NCBI GenBank assembly: GCA_021234155.1
Contig: JAJEKV010000339.1
Coordinates: forward strand, 126,001-190,000
Length of the DNA: 64,000 bases
Source: Isoetes taiwanensis
Lineage: Eukaryota; Streptophyta; Lycopodiopsida; Isoetales; Isoetaceae
Direction of reading: 5' to 3'
Shown: positions 9,468-20,650 of the stretch, piece by piece
Layout of the letters: each line of letters begins with the position of its first letter
How positions within the stretch are numbered: position 1 is the first letter of the stretch
Translations under genes and position numbers: made by a program
Notes under the pieces: generated by a model
The model's database searches: none
Told to the model about the DNA's origin: nothing
Seen by the model: the letters and a program-made list of their open reading frames with translations, nothing else

Positions 9468-10767
9468 TTATCTTAACACACAACCCCATAAGCCGCATTG
9501 CCTATACAAAATCAATGAGCATCTCCTAAATGTAGCCTCGGGAATATATGTCAGATATCTCGTGCCCCCATGATGCTTGTCATCTGATGATGTTGTAAAA
9601 ACTCTCTTCTCCCACCAAGGATATCGCACCATTCCATCTTGTAGTATATAATGGCTCTTCAACTTGGACATTCGCTCCTTGCAAAAAAAATGGAGGGTCG
9701 TGTCCCAATCACCAATAGCCACCCACACATTTTCAAGGGAGTCATCAAAATGGAGTTTGACCCTTTCGCAATTGAGCTTTGTGTGTGTCCAACCTGAAGC
9801 GTGGATGGCATAAACTCCTTTTGCAAGAGCAAGAGCTATTTCGGGGACGTACTTGTACACGAGTCTCATCTTGTCTTTCCACTCCGCACTTATCTTCATA
9901 TCAGCCCTTCTTGGAGCACTATGCATTGCATTTGACCATCTCCTATAAGAAGAGAATTGGCTCGGAAGATGGTCAAGTAATTCTGCAAAGGTTCCTCCAT
10001 TCATGAATGGCAAGACTACCATTGGTCCCTGTGGCTCATCTCCACAAAAGACCTCAGGGAATAGTCGAAGGGATGTGGCCAGTGCTGGACTTGGGCTCTT
10101 GAAATGGATATACTTGTCGGCCAACAACTATGATGCGGCTCTATCTTGGTGTCTCCACACAATGCCAGTATAATAGTCATATGCATTAAAGTACAAGGTT
10201 CCCAAGATCTGGATTTGGTATATGTGGCAGTGTTGTTTACTACCAATGCACTTTACAACGTTTATAGCATCCACAAGAATGCTATCAATAAATGCAGCAC
10301 ATTTATCATGAGCATGCAATGATAATCTAGCCCCTGCACCAATAGAGCTCCTACCATGGATAAGACTATCTAACTCTTTCACCTGTTCATCTTTGAGACT
10401 GCTACTGGCCATCTTGCGATCTTTGTGTCGGACCTTTTCACTTCGCCACGAATTAGCCCATCGTCCCACGTATGCCTTAGCGTGGGGGCTCATAAGTGGC
10501 ACTTTATACTTAAGTAGCGTCCTCAATTCTGGCTCAGGATTGCCAACCCAAGACTTCAAGTTCTTTCTCATCATATCTTGCAATTCAGACTCATGCTCTG
10601 GCCACCTCGCACATAATTCAGACCGACATTCTTTCTCAACTGACGCTACAAAAACGGTTAATTCGCTCATCAGTTTGCATATCCCTATCCGGGTCGGTCT
10701 GTGCGCATATTTGATTGATGAGTATGCGCCTAATTTCACTAAGCATCTCTGTCCTTACTGAGGCCAT
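9468..10767 (-). pseudogene. Protein-kinase-like gene linked to transposon repeats
   Basis: A start is plausible at 10765-10767 (MASVRTEMLSEIRR). A frameshift near 10660-10690 leads into about 200 residues of unknown N-terminal sequence, then one in-frame TAG at 10128-10130, then a kinase-like C-terminal half. That half shows a hinge-like segment GPMVVLPFMNGGTFAELL, a catalytic-loop-like IHASGWTHTKLNCERVKL (canonical HRDxxxxN is degenerate) and a DFG-position IGDWDTT. The segment GTRYLTYIPEAT resembles an activation-segment end. The HRD aspartate is not evident, so it may be a pseudokinase even apart from the stop. No TNP2 gene lies nearby, but the sequence upstream (11150-11600) carries the same repeat array as that before the SET gene at 25 kb. 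Function is unknown; I infer a transposon cargo gene. Confidence 0.55.
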
Positions 10768-10845
10768 TTTTATGCCTACAAACAAAACAAAATAATGAAT
10801 ACAAAAACCAAGCATGCACAAAGTAAATGCAACATGATACGACAA

Positions 10846-11149
10846 TCAAACATGTATGCGGACTATAATCATTACTTATAATATGCCCTATGGCGACTAA
10901 TACTTTATCGGTTATATATTATTTCATATAATCAAAATTGCAAAGGGCGCGACGTCAATGCGCACGTCCTCCTCCCCGCCCCCAACCAAAAAAAAGGGGA
11001 AAAAAAGGAAAAGAAAAAAGAAAAACTAAATAGGTTAGATAGTCGGATCAAAAGCTAGATTTAGCTAGATAATAGAGGAGGCTTTGGACTGATGGAATAG
11101 GCTACATAGAATAGGTTGGATCGGCTGGATTAGGCTAGAATATGATTAG
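10846..11149. other. Non-coding leader with poly-A-rich patch
   Basis: A-rich low-complexity patches (aaaaaaaggggaaaaaaagg type at about 10988-11030) and short taggctagat-like repeats. No coding sequence seen. Confidence 0.4.
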
Positions 11150-11600
11150 GACCCGAACACCTGGTCCTCTCCACTCATGGTGGAGCCGACCATGCCCTTT
11201 CTCTAGCCACCTCTATCTAAAAATAATAATAAATGTGGGACTAGGGCCCGAACATCTGGTCCCCTCCACTCATGGTGGAGCCGACCATGTCCTTGCCCTA
11301 GCTACCTCTACCTAAAACTGACAATAAATGTGAACTAAGGCCCGAACACTTGGTCCTCCCCACTCGTGGTGGAGCCGACCATGTCCTTGCCATAGCAACC
11401 TCTACCTAAGAATGAGAAGAAAAGTGGACTTGGACCCGGACACCTGGTCCTCTCCACTCTAGGTGGAGCCGACCGTACCCTTGAACAAGCCACTCCTTAA
11501 CCTAGGAAAAATATATGATTCTAGTGAACGTGGACTTCGAACTCGGGTACATGGTCCTCTCCACTCTAGGTGGAGCTGACCTGTGCCCTTGAACAAACCA
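11150..11600 (-). repeat. Array of ~95-bp repeats upstream of kinase-like gene
   Basis: Five copies are marked by ctggtcctctccactc followed by (a)tggtggagccgaccatg, with the shared block at about 11161, 11256, 11350, 11444 and 11550 (spacing 95, 94, 94 and 106). The same block recurs four times at 25244-25560. In both places the array is on the 5' side of a minus-strand gene. I infer a subterminal or promoter repeat array of one DNA-transposon family. Confidence 0.8.
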
Positions 11601-11714
11601 CTCCATCAATTTTTTTTAACCTACTTAAAACTATAAAAATAAAATGCAAGTGTGATGAACTTACCCAAAGAAGAACATGCGTACACAAGATCCTATCGGG
11701 TCCAAATCGTAATA

Positions 11715-12285
11715 GAAAGCTGCAACAAAAGTAATAAAGCGTTAGAAGAATAAGAACAAAGAAGAAAAAGATCGAAGAAGAAAGAAAAAAAAGAGAGAGG
11801 AAGAAATAGGAAACAAGAGATAGAAATAAAACAAGAGGAAGAAATAAGAGAATAGAAGGGAAGAAATAAGGATATAATAGAGAAGAAATAAGAGAAGAAA
11901 GAAAAAAGAATGAAGAAAAAAAGAAGAAATAAGAGAAGGGAAGGGAATAGAATGGAATGGAAGGAAGAAATAAGGGAAGGGAAATAAAATGATCGAAGGG
12001 AAAGTGAGGAAGAAATGAAAAAGAATGAAGAATAAGAAACAATAAAAGAAGGAAGGGAAGAGAAGGAAGGGAAGAGAAGGATGAAATAAGGGAAGGGAGG
12101 GGAAAGAATGGAAATGAGAAAGCATTGGAAAGAAATGAGAATGAGAAAAGAAATGAGAAAGCATGAGAAAGAAATGAGGAAGAAATGAGGAAAGAAAGAA
12201 TATGGGAAGTATAGAAGCATGGAAGAAAGAATGAGGAAGAAAAATAATGAAGAACAAAGAAGAAGAGAAAGGAAAGGGGACAAAA
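11715..12285 (+). repeat. Purine tract (GA-rich, about 570 bp)
   Basis: Nearly pure A/G sequence (gaagaaaaag, gggaagggaa, gaaatgagg units). Long open frames on the minus strand here (Ser/Phe/Leu-rich) are compositional artefacts. Confidence 0.9.
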
Positions 12286-12469
12286 AAATTTGAAGTCTAG
12301 CCAAGGATTCGATCCAAAAACCTATTCAATCTAAAAACCATGATGTACTAACCTTAAGAATAGTTCTTGCAAGTCGATCAAGCCTTTAGCACCGGAAATC
12401 GCCCAAAAAGTCGATGTCTTCGAAACCTAGAAACGGACCCGAAAAAGCCAGCCGCGAGTCTGTAAAAAG

Positions 12470-12575
12470 GTCTAGACGTCGCATGCGATGCATGGGACGA
12501 ATTTTCAAAAACGTATATATACGGTTTTACGTCGCATGCGACGTGCACACAAAGTATTTTGTTATAGCGACGTTT
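12470..12575. repeat. Palindromic cgcatgcg motifs (subterminal-type)
   Basis: Contains gacgtcgcatgcgatgcatg and tacgtcgcatgcgacgtgca, followed by attttgttatagcgacg. The same motif occurs at about 16808 and, in many degenerate copies, at 25825-26100. Dense short palindromes of this sort are typical of subterminal regions of CACTA elements. Confidence 0.6.
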
Positions 12576-13637
12576 GGGACTTTTTAATTTTTTGGGTGCC
12601 CGTTTTTTATGTGATGGTCATGAAAGTTTGTCCCTAAGCTAATTTAGACATGTCTAAGCTATATATGCAGTCAAATTCATATTCTAGATTTATCCAATCT
12701 TCTATTGCTGCTACTTACAAATGTTAACGGGATGTTTGAGCCTGGGGTGGCATGCTTGAGCCACTTGTCATTTTTGAGCCTGGGGTGGCATGTTTGAGCC
12801 TGGGTGACATGTTTGAGCCTAGGTGGCATGTTTCAGCCTCCGTGGCACGTTATGTGGCATGTTTGAGCCTAGGGATGGGATGTTAGAAGGCTCAAACATG
12901 CCTATGTGACGTGTTTAATGAGTCCATGTGGCATCTTTGAGCCTAGATGGCATGTTTCAGCCTCGGTGGCATGTTATATGACATGTTTGAGCCTAGGGGT
13001 GGCATGTTTGAGCCACGTGTCATGTTTGAGCCTGGGTGACATGTTTGAGCCTATGTGGCATGTTTGAGCCTCGGTGGCACGTTATGTGGCAGGTTTGAGC
13101 CACGTGGCATGTGGCATGCTTGAGTGTAGGTGGCATTTTTTAGCCTAGGGCATGCCGCATGTTCAATCCTAAGGGCAATGCTTGAGCTGGTGGCATGTTT
13201 CTGTCATGTGTCGTGTTTGAGCATGGTCGCATGTTTGAGCCTATGTGGCAAATTTGAGCCTAGAGCATGTTCGACCCTAATGGCCAATGCACATAAATCA
13301 TGTGGGCATTTACATCCCTATGCGCCTTGCATCTGTGCACATGGTAGCAAGCGTATGAGCTATGCTCCTCTTCTCGGAGAATGAATTGCGAGAGCGAAAG
13401 GTATTTCAATCTTGTGCTGCATCATTCCATAGAAAATTCTTCATCACTTCATATGTGCTTTAGCTAATTCTGAAACATGCCCCTGCAAAAGGGATTCATT
13501 GATTATTGACCCATTGGATATGGGCCAATAACTGACGTCATGTCTTGCCACTAGTGTCCAGCCTTATCCTCCAGTCAGCTAATAACAATTCTGTAGTGGA
13601 GCTAGCTTTTCTTCTCTATAATCATTTATCTTCATTC
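12530..13637. repeat. Left copy of a ~1.1-kb direct duplication
   Basis: Begins with the cgcatgcgacg motif, continues with the gtttgagcc minisatellite, and ends with about 330 bp that is nearly identical to 17530-17858 (landmarks: ctatgctcctcttctc, aatgaattgcgagag, gccttatcctccagtcagct, gagctagcttttcttctcta). The right copy is at 16800-17858. The 1,135-bp array lies between them. Confidence 0.75.
12725..13275. repeat. Minisatellite, ~20-bp unit gtttgagcctaggtggcat
   Basis: Many degenerate copies of tgtttgagcctaggtggcat, with drift such as gggtgacat, cgtggcacg and tatgtggca. A second block lies at 16870-17290. No coding potential. Confidence 0.85.
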
Positions 13638-13639
13638 CC

Positions 13640-16600
13640 GCATGACGCTCTGCGGTTTGATAAGTTCCCCTGGACCAATCTTGGATTTTTTTGGACTTGA
13701 CCAAAGCAGGGCCCATGAACGGAGGATTCAACGGTCGGATAGGGGAACCGAGCTTCAAGAGGGTGGTCATTAGCGTACAGCCCCCCGGGGGAGCGCTGCC
13801 AGGAAAGGCTGCCTCGGGAACTTTTTTGGGTCCCGCCTCCTGGGGTCCTTGCTCTCCCCTCCTGTGAGGAGGCCTTGCAAGGTCCTGGCCTTGTTTGACT
13901 TGGGGAAGGGTCCTAGCTTGGCTGCCCAAGAACGATCTGCACGGACCGCTCTAATGCTAACTCCTTGATCGAAACCGTGTCCCGAAATTCAGAAAATTGG
14001 CCTATATGCTGGTGATGACTTAGGAAGCCAGCTGGCAAAAAATTGGAATTTAATTCCGTGCTATGCATTAATTACGAATTTATGGATGCCTTGCTACTGC
14101 AAAAGCGGCCCTCGACTTCGAATTGCCACATCGGGAGGAGGGCAGATCCAAACTCCATTCTGCCAGTTCCACTTGCTTTGCGTTTTCAAATGTAGCCTCT
14201 CGGCCAGGTTCCAAGTGCAAAGGACCAAATCTTGGCCCCCAAAACACAAACCCTTCAAAAACCTGACAACTCACAGAGTTTTCGTTTCGGAGACCCTATC
14301 CTTGTCTGCTTCGACCAGGATCTTGCGCCGCGTTTGAAGTAGAGGGGTGGTCTCCAAGCCAGAACACGGGCCCTAAAACTTCCCCGAAAGCAAGCTTGCC
14401 CCAAAAGTCCTCTTCCGAAGGCCCTGGCGACTGACGGGAAAGCTTCCATATCCTGAACTGTGATTTGGCTCTTCAATTGGGCTCAGAGCATCGACATTGC
14501 CTTGAGGACCAATTTTCGTGGCCAAAGACCACCCACTCTCCCAGAAGCGCCAAAGTAGCTCATGTCCAGCACCCTCGTAGACAATTGGCATGGGAGGTGG
14601 ATGTTGAATACTGCCATGTAGGGCATACGCTTCCTTTCTCATGCAAAACTGACTGTGTAACTTGGTCCCTAAGGTAATTTCGCCATTCCGGACGATGTGG
14701 CAAATTCGAATCTCCGTTCCTGGGCCTCCGCAGTGCCCGAACGACAAAACACTTCGGTTTTTACATGGTCGCCCACATAACGCTCTGCGGTTTGATAAGT
14801 TCCCCCATACCGATCTTGGATTTTTCTGGACTTGATCAAAGCAGAGCCCATCTACTGAGGGTTCAATGGTCGGATAGGGGAACCGAGCTCCGGGAGGGTG
14901 GTCATTAGTGTACGGCCCCCCGGGGGAGCCCTGCCAGGAAAGGCTGCCTCGGGAACTTTTTTGGGTCCCGCCTCCTGGAGTCCTTACTCTCCCCTCCTGT
15001 GAGGAGGCCTTGCAAGGTCCTGGCCTTGTTTGACTTGGGGAAGGGTCCCAGCTCGGCTGCCCAAGAACGATCTGCACGGACCACTCTAATGCTAACTCCT
15101 TGATCGAAACCTTGTCCAAAAATTCGGAAAATTGGCATGTATGCTGGTGATGACTTAGGAAGCCAGTTGATAAAAACTCGGAATTTAATTCTGTGCTATG
15201 CATTAATTACGAATTTATGGATGTCTTGCTACTGCAAAAGTAGCCCTCAACTTCAAATTGCCACATCGGGAGGAGGGCAGATCCAAACTCCATTCCGCCA
15301 GTTTTGCTTGCTTCGTGTTCCCAAGTGCAGTCTCTTGACCAGGTCCCAAGTGCAAAGGACCAAAACTCGGCCCCCAAAACGCAAACCCTTCAAGAACCTG
15401 GCAGCTCAACGGGTTTACGTTTCGAAGGCCATATCCTTGTCAGATTCGGCCAGGACCTTGCGCCGCGGCTTGCAGTAGGAGGGTGTCCACGCCAGGGCAC
15501 GGGCCCTAAAAACCCCCGGAAGCAGCTTGCCCCAAAAGTCCTCTCCAAAAGGCCTTGGTGACTGACGGGCAAGCTCCCCTATCTGGAACCGTGATTTGGC
15601 TCTTCCATTGGACTCAAGCGTCGACATTGCCCTGGGGACCAAATTTCGTGGCCAGAAGATCACCCACTCTCCCAGAAGCGCCAAAGTAGCTCATGTCCAG
15701 CACTGTCGTAGTCAATTGGCATAGGAGGTGGATGCTGAATACCGACATATAGGGCGTACGCGTTCCTTTCTCATGCAAAACTGACCGTGTAACTTGGTCC
15801 CTAGGGTAATTTCGCCATTCCGGACGATGTGGCAAAGTCGAATCTCCATTCTGGGGCCTCCACAGTGCCCAAACGACAAAACACTTCAGTTTCTACACGG
15901 TCGCCCGCAGGACGCTCTGCGGTTTGATAAGTTTTCCCGGACCGATCTTGGATTTTTCTGGACTTGCCCGAAACAGGGCCCATGAATGGAGTATTCAACG
16001 ATCGGATAGGGGAACCGAGCTCCGGAAGGGTGGTCATTAGCATACGGTCCCCCGGGGGAGCGCTGCCAGGAAAGGCTGCCTCGGGAACTTTTTTGGGTCC
16101 CGCCTCCTGCTCCTTGCTCTCCCCTCCTGTGAGGAGGCTTTGCAAGGTCCTGGTCTTGTTTGACTTGGGGAAGGGTCCCAGCTCGGCTGCCCAACAACGG
16201 GCTGCATGGACCACTCTAATGCTAACTCCTTCATCAAAACCTTGTCCGGAAATTCGGAAAATTGGCCTGTATGCTGGTGATGACTTAGGAAGCCAGTTGG
16301 TAAAAACTCGGAATTTAATTCCGTGCTATGTGTTAATTACGAATTTATGGATGCCTTGCTACTGCAAAAGCAGCCTTCAACTTTATTGCCACATCGGGAG
16401 GAGGGCAGATCCAAACTCCATTCCGCCAGTTCCGTTTGTTTCGTGTTCCCAAGTGCAGCCTCTTGGCCAGGTCCCAAGTGCAAAGGACAAAACTTGGGCC
16501 TCCAAAACGCAAACCCTTCAAGAACCTGGCAACTCACAGGGTTTACGTTTCGGAGGCCCTATCCTTGTCAGATTCGGCTAGGACCTTGCGCCGCGTCTTG

Positions 16601-16770
16601 AAATATGAAGGGGGGAGGGGGGTTGTCAGGCTGGAGCACGGGCCCTAAAAACCCCCCGAAAGCAGCTTGCCTCAAAAGTCCTCTCCTGAACGCCCTGGCG
16701 ACTGACGGGAAAGCTTCCCTATTTGGAACCGTGATTTGGCTCTTCCATTGGGCGCCAGAAGACCACCCAA
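13640..16770. repeat. Tandem array, 1,135-bp unit, 2.8 copies
   Basis: Units start near 13637, 14772 and 15906, each with acgctctgcggtttgataag. The third is cut at about 16770. The marker ctctaatgctaactcctt recurs with spacings of 1134 and 1136. The units are GC-richer than the surroundings and differ by scattered substitutions and small indels. Long open frames occur (276 codons on the minus strand, 14373-15203), but the reading is not conserved between copies, so I do not call a gene. The array may be satellite DNA or internally repeated transposon sequence. Confidence 0.85.
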
Positions 16771-16799
16771 GTTCACCCAAAGAAGAAATGACATTTTGA

Positions 16800-17858
16800 C
16801 GTTGCCGAGACGTCGCATGCGACGTATTTTGTTATTGTGACTTCATTTACAGTATTTTTTATTTTAGTATGTGATATGTTTGATATTGGGGCATGTTTGG
16901 GCCTAGGGGCAATGCTTGAGCCTAAGAGGCTTGTTTGAACCTAGGTGGCATGTTCGACCCTAAGAAAAATGCAACGCCTACACGTGGTGTTTTGTTATTG
17001 CGACGTCATATACAGTATTTTTTATTTTAGTATGATACATGTTTGATCCCAGGTGGCATCACGCATCATATTTGAGCCTAGCTGACATGTTTGACGTAGG
17101 TGGCATGTTTGAGCCACGTGTAATGTTTGAGCCTAGGTGGCAACATGTCATTGTGACGTCATGTGTTGTATTGTTTTCTCTAGTTTATGTGGCATATATT
17201 TGATCCTTTATTGGAGCCTAGGTGGCATGTTCGAGTCTAGGGGCAATGCTTGAGCCTATGTGGCTTCTTTGAGCCCATGTTGCACCCGTTCTTTCCTTCG
17301 ATATAATGTATACCAAAAAGGGGAGGGGGGAAGAGAAAAATAGAAAATTGAATTGAATGGTTTTTTATCACACACAAAGACCAATAGACCTAGCCTATCA
17401 GAAGGATTGCACTGAGGATGTGCATAATATTAGGCATATAGAATTCAATGAGCTAGCTTTTCTTCTCTATAATCATTTATCTCTATGTTCGACCCTATGG
17501 CATGTTCGAATCTAGTGCATAGCCGATGCACATAAATCATGTGGGCATTTACATCCCTATGTGCCTTGCATCGGTGCCCATTAGCAAGCATAGAACTATG
17601 CTCCTCTTCTCAGAGAATGAATTGCGAGAGTGAAAGGTATTTCAATCTTGTGCTGCATCATTCCATAGAAAATTCTTCATCACTACATATGTGCTTTAGC
17701 TTTAATTATGAAACATGCCACTACAATAGGGATTCATTAATTATTGACTGATTGGATATGGGCCAATAACTGACGTCATGTCTAGACACTAGTGTCCAGC
17801 CTTATCCTCCAGTCAGCTAATAACAATTCTGTAGTGGAGCTAGCTTTTCTTCTCTATA
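16800..17858. repeat. Right copy of the ~1.1-kb duplication
   Basis: It starts with gacgtcgcatgcgacg and attttgttatt, then the gtttgagcc minisatellite (16870-17290), then the shared 330-bp end (17530-17858). It carries an extra internal copy of gagctagcttttcttctcta at 17450, matching the left edge of the 1,135-bp array. The copy ends where LINE sequence begins. Confidence 0.7.
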
Positions 17859-18757
17859 ACAATAGTCATAGAGCGGAGTTGTATGATTGGGCCCATCAGT
17901 CACACCTGTTCAAGGTCTTAGTGGAGCCTGTCCTTTTATACGGGGTTGAAGTATGGGGCCCAGTAGTATCCCTCGCTACTTGGAATGACTTGGAGCAGGT
18001 GCAGAAAGCCTTCTTGGTACGAGCACTAGGGGTGAAGTCCATAGTCCCATATCAAATTCTACTGCAGGAGACAGGATTCTTGCCTCTTCAGAGGGCGGCC
18101 CTTGATCGCCACATTGTCTATTTTCAGAAGGTGGTCAATATGGACGATGCTCATCTCCCTAAGCTAGCTTATATCATGGCAATGGGGCCACAGCGCCTCA
18201 AGGCCTGCTGGAGGGAAAAGAGAGCTCAATGGATGGCTAGATGGAATGTGCAGGAGCACAGGTGTATACATGTGCAAACAGAGGCAGATCACCATAGCTT
18301 GAGGCAATATCTTGACGCTTGCTTCATCAGCAAGCTTTGGGATGCCAACGCCCTTGAACAGGTCAAGACAGCACACTATCAGTGCCACATAAATCCCACA
18401 TTCGAACGAGGCCCGCAATGCTACCTACGCACCCACTTGCCCATGAAAAGACGCAGACTCATTGCCTCCATTCGCACAGGGGCACATCATCTTTGAATTG
18501 AGACAGGCAGATGGATTGGTGAGCCACGTCAGGACAGGCTCTGTCAATGCTGCCAAATGGGAGTCATTGAGGATGAATCTCATACCCTTCAAAGTTGCCC
18601 AGCATATGATCAAATCCGGACGCGCTATGCTGAGTTGGTCAGGCCTGGCCAGCCGCTACATGTGACATTGAGCACGGCCTCCGTACGGGTGCTAGGATCA
18701 TACCTTCAGGAGGTCATGGACATGCGAGATCAGCTATGTCCTCGGGCACGCGCTTGA
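17850..18757 (+). pseudogene. LINE ORF2 C-terminus (5'-truncated)
   Basis: The frame starts inside the post-RT region: HQSHLFKVLVEPVLLYGVEV, WGPVVSLATWNDLEQVQKAF and RALGVKS. It ends with a cysteine-rich reverse-transcriptase zinc-binding part, CQCCQMGVIEDESHTLQSCP. It matches the LINE copy at 43390-44271 over its whole length. One in-frame TGA at 18494-18496 stands where the other copy has CGC (Arg). The C-terminus (RARA) is complete at 18757. RT and endonuclease are absent. The 5' junction is at the end of the duplicated block at about 17850-17860. Confidence 0.85.
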
Positions 18758-18814
18758 CATGTACATACACATTTATTTCATGATGATGTATACTTGTACA
18801 GTTTGACAGCATTC

Positions 18815-18883
18815 TTATTACTGCCACGGTTTTTCCCTCGACAACCCTTCGGGGCGAGGGTTTTTTAACCCGGACAGTAATAA
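18815..18883 (+). ncRNA. Conserved 3' stem-loop of the LINE
   Basis: Three nested stems: ttattactg (18815-18823) with cagtaataa (18875-18883); cggtt (18827-18831) with aacccg (18867-18872, one bulged C); and aaccct (18843-18848) with agggtt (18857-18862) around the loop tcggggcg. The LINE at 44 kb has the same fold at 44307-44374 with paired base changes. It lies after the ORF2 stop and before the LINE 3' end, where target-primed reverse transcription would recognise the RNA. The role is inferred. Confidence 0.65.
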
Positions 18884-18904
18884 GTTTGCTGCGCTCCAGC
18901 GAAT

Positions 18905-20650
18905 AGTCCAATATAGTAGTCTATAAAAAACAGACTTCCTTTTCATATCGGCAGTAAAGACTTCCTCCTCCGCGTCTTCCTTGCCACCACTGTATAATTC
19001 CTCATTCTCACTCTCTAGGTCAGCTACGACTTCCTCAGCTGCAAGTGCCTCCCTGCGGATTTCCCCTTGCAGATTCCCCCCCTCTTCCTTCTTATCCCAA
19101 CGCTCACCCCATTCTCGTATGGTAATTCTGCTTGGTGATTTTGTATAGTCTACAGTGCCACCGAATTGTGCACACTGGTTTCTGAAGGGGTGCGTGAGCG
19201 GCAAATACTTCCTAAAACCCTCGTATACTACTTTCTTCAGATGCTTAGAGTGACGGTGCTGCAACTTTTTCCCACATATCATGCAAGGGAAGTGCCCCGA
19301 TGTCTTAAACCCAGACCGCTCAGCAAATCCAGGAAAGTCATGCATAGTCTACAATAGTATATCTCTGAGATTGAAAACGTCATTTTTATGTGCATCGTAG
19401 ACCTGAATACCTGTGTTCCACAAAGGCAGTAACTCATCCACAATTATTCTTAGGTACACATCTAAATTACTTGGCTTTTTCTTCCCAGGTATCAACAAAG
19501 TCATAATAATGTGCCCACACTTCATCAACAACCATGGGGGTATGTTGTAGTTAACTAGCATCACTGGCCATGTAGACCATGTAGTCGATTGTGTACTATA
19601 TGGGTTTACGCCATCGGTGGCCAGGCCCAAACGCACGTTACGTGGTTCTTTTCCAAAGTCAGGCCATGTCGCATCGACATGCTTCCAAGCTGCACTGTCG
19701 CTCCGGACTTGCATTACATCATCACTAGATGCATGTATAGCCGTGAAGTCCATTAGGCTAGCCAATGTCTTGCAACGAAACATCAGCTTTAACCTATATA
19801 ATATATTAGAATAAATTATAGGCAATATATAAGTATTGAAAATAAGTGAATCTACAACTATCTGTGAGAAGTGGTGATGCATGTACCTTGGGATTATTGG
19901 AAAGTGTCGAATAACCTTCTGAGGTACTGTTTTTCCCTTGAGGTCATTCCTGTACCTCGTTGCATTACATACGAGACAATGAGTGGACTTTTCATGCTCG
20001 GCAGGGGGTAGAAGATCATACAATCATTTGGACATGCATGTATGACTTTATAACTAAGGGCAGTCACTTGAATCATGTTTTTAACTTGAGATCTGTCGGT
20101 AGGCATATTGTTCTTCTCTGGAAGGATCTTCTCGTGCAATAACCTGCGCATCTAAGAGTGGTAAGATAAAAAGATGGAGATGGTGGTAAGATAGAAAGAG
20201 TTGATAAGTATGTCACCTTAATAGAGCAGAGACACTAGCATTGCTCCACTTGAACTTTGTTTGGAGATTGAGAATTAGCAGGCACGCCGATAAACGAGAG
20301 GTTCGAGACGCAGGAAACAACTGCGTTTCTGCTTTGATAACAATAGGGTCATCGTCGGTACGACCAGTCCTCAAAGGGTATCGCACATCTTCTACCATGT
20401 CCTCTCCACCACCATCCTCGACATCATCTAAAGCAATATCAGGTAATTCTTGAAGATCGTGCAACATATTGAGCATCGGTTCGTCATGAAAGACTTTGTT
20501 CTCGGGTTCGTGAATAGGTTCATCCTCTTCATATTGATCGTATGCAATATCTTCATATTGGTGCGCGCTGGCTTGAAACTCACGACGATAGGTTTCCCTT
20601 TGCCTGTAACTTAGAACTAATGGATCGGGATGGAGATTGCCCTGAATGAG
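18905..20650 (-). pseudogene. CACTA (En/Spm) TNP2-type transposase
   Basis: Exon structure fits the family. The N-terminal acidic part ends LLILNLQTKFKWSNASVSAL. A 73-bp GT-AG intron (20144-20216) follows, then LLHEKILP and KVIHACPNDC, a frameshift at about 20015-20045, C(L)VCNATRYR and KVIRHFPIIPR. After a 93-bp GT-AG intron (19794-19886) come LMFRCKT, WPDFGKEPRNVRLGLATDGV, NIPPWLLMKCGHIIMTLLIP and DAHKNDVFNLRDILL. A TAG at 19349-19351 replaces the conserved Trp before TMHDFPGF. The C-terminal part runs to KRKSVFYRLLYW, then is cut where LINE 3' sequence begins (about 18900). The catalytic second half (HNLDVMHIEKN in the family) is missing. The splice-corrected joins restore the TNP2 consensus, which supports both introns. 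It lies just downstream of the SET-domain gene. Confidence 0.9.

Noticed and set aside
11566-12304. Long overlapping minus-strand ORFs (up to 203 codons) rich in Ser, Phe and Leu
   Set aside because: They lie over the purine tract; absence of stops in several frames is due to composition, and no domain is visible.
14373-15203. 276-codon minus-strand ORF within the 1,135-bp array
   Set aside because: The other repeat units do not keep the same frame, there is no recognisable domain, and GC-rich repeats give open frames by chance.
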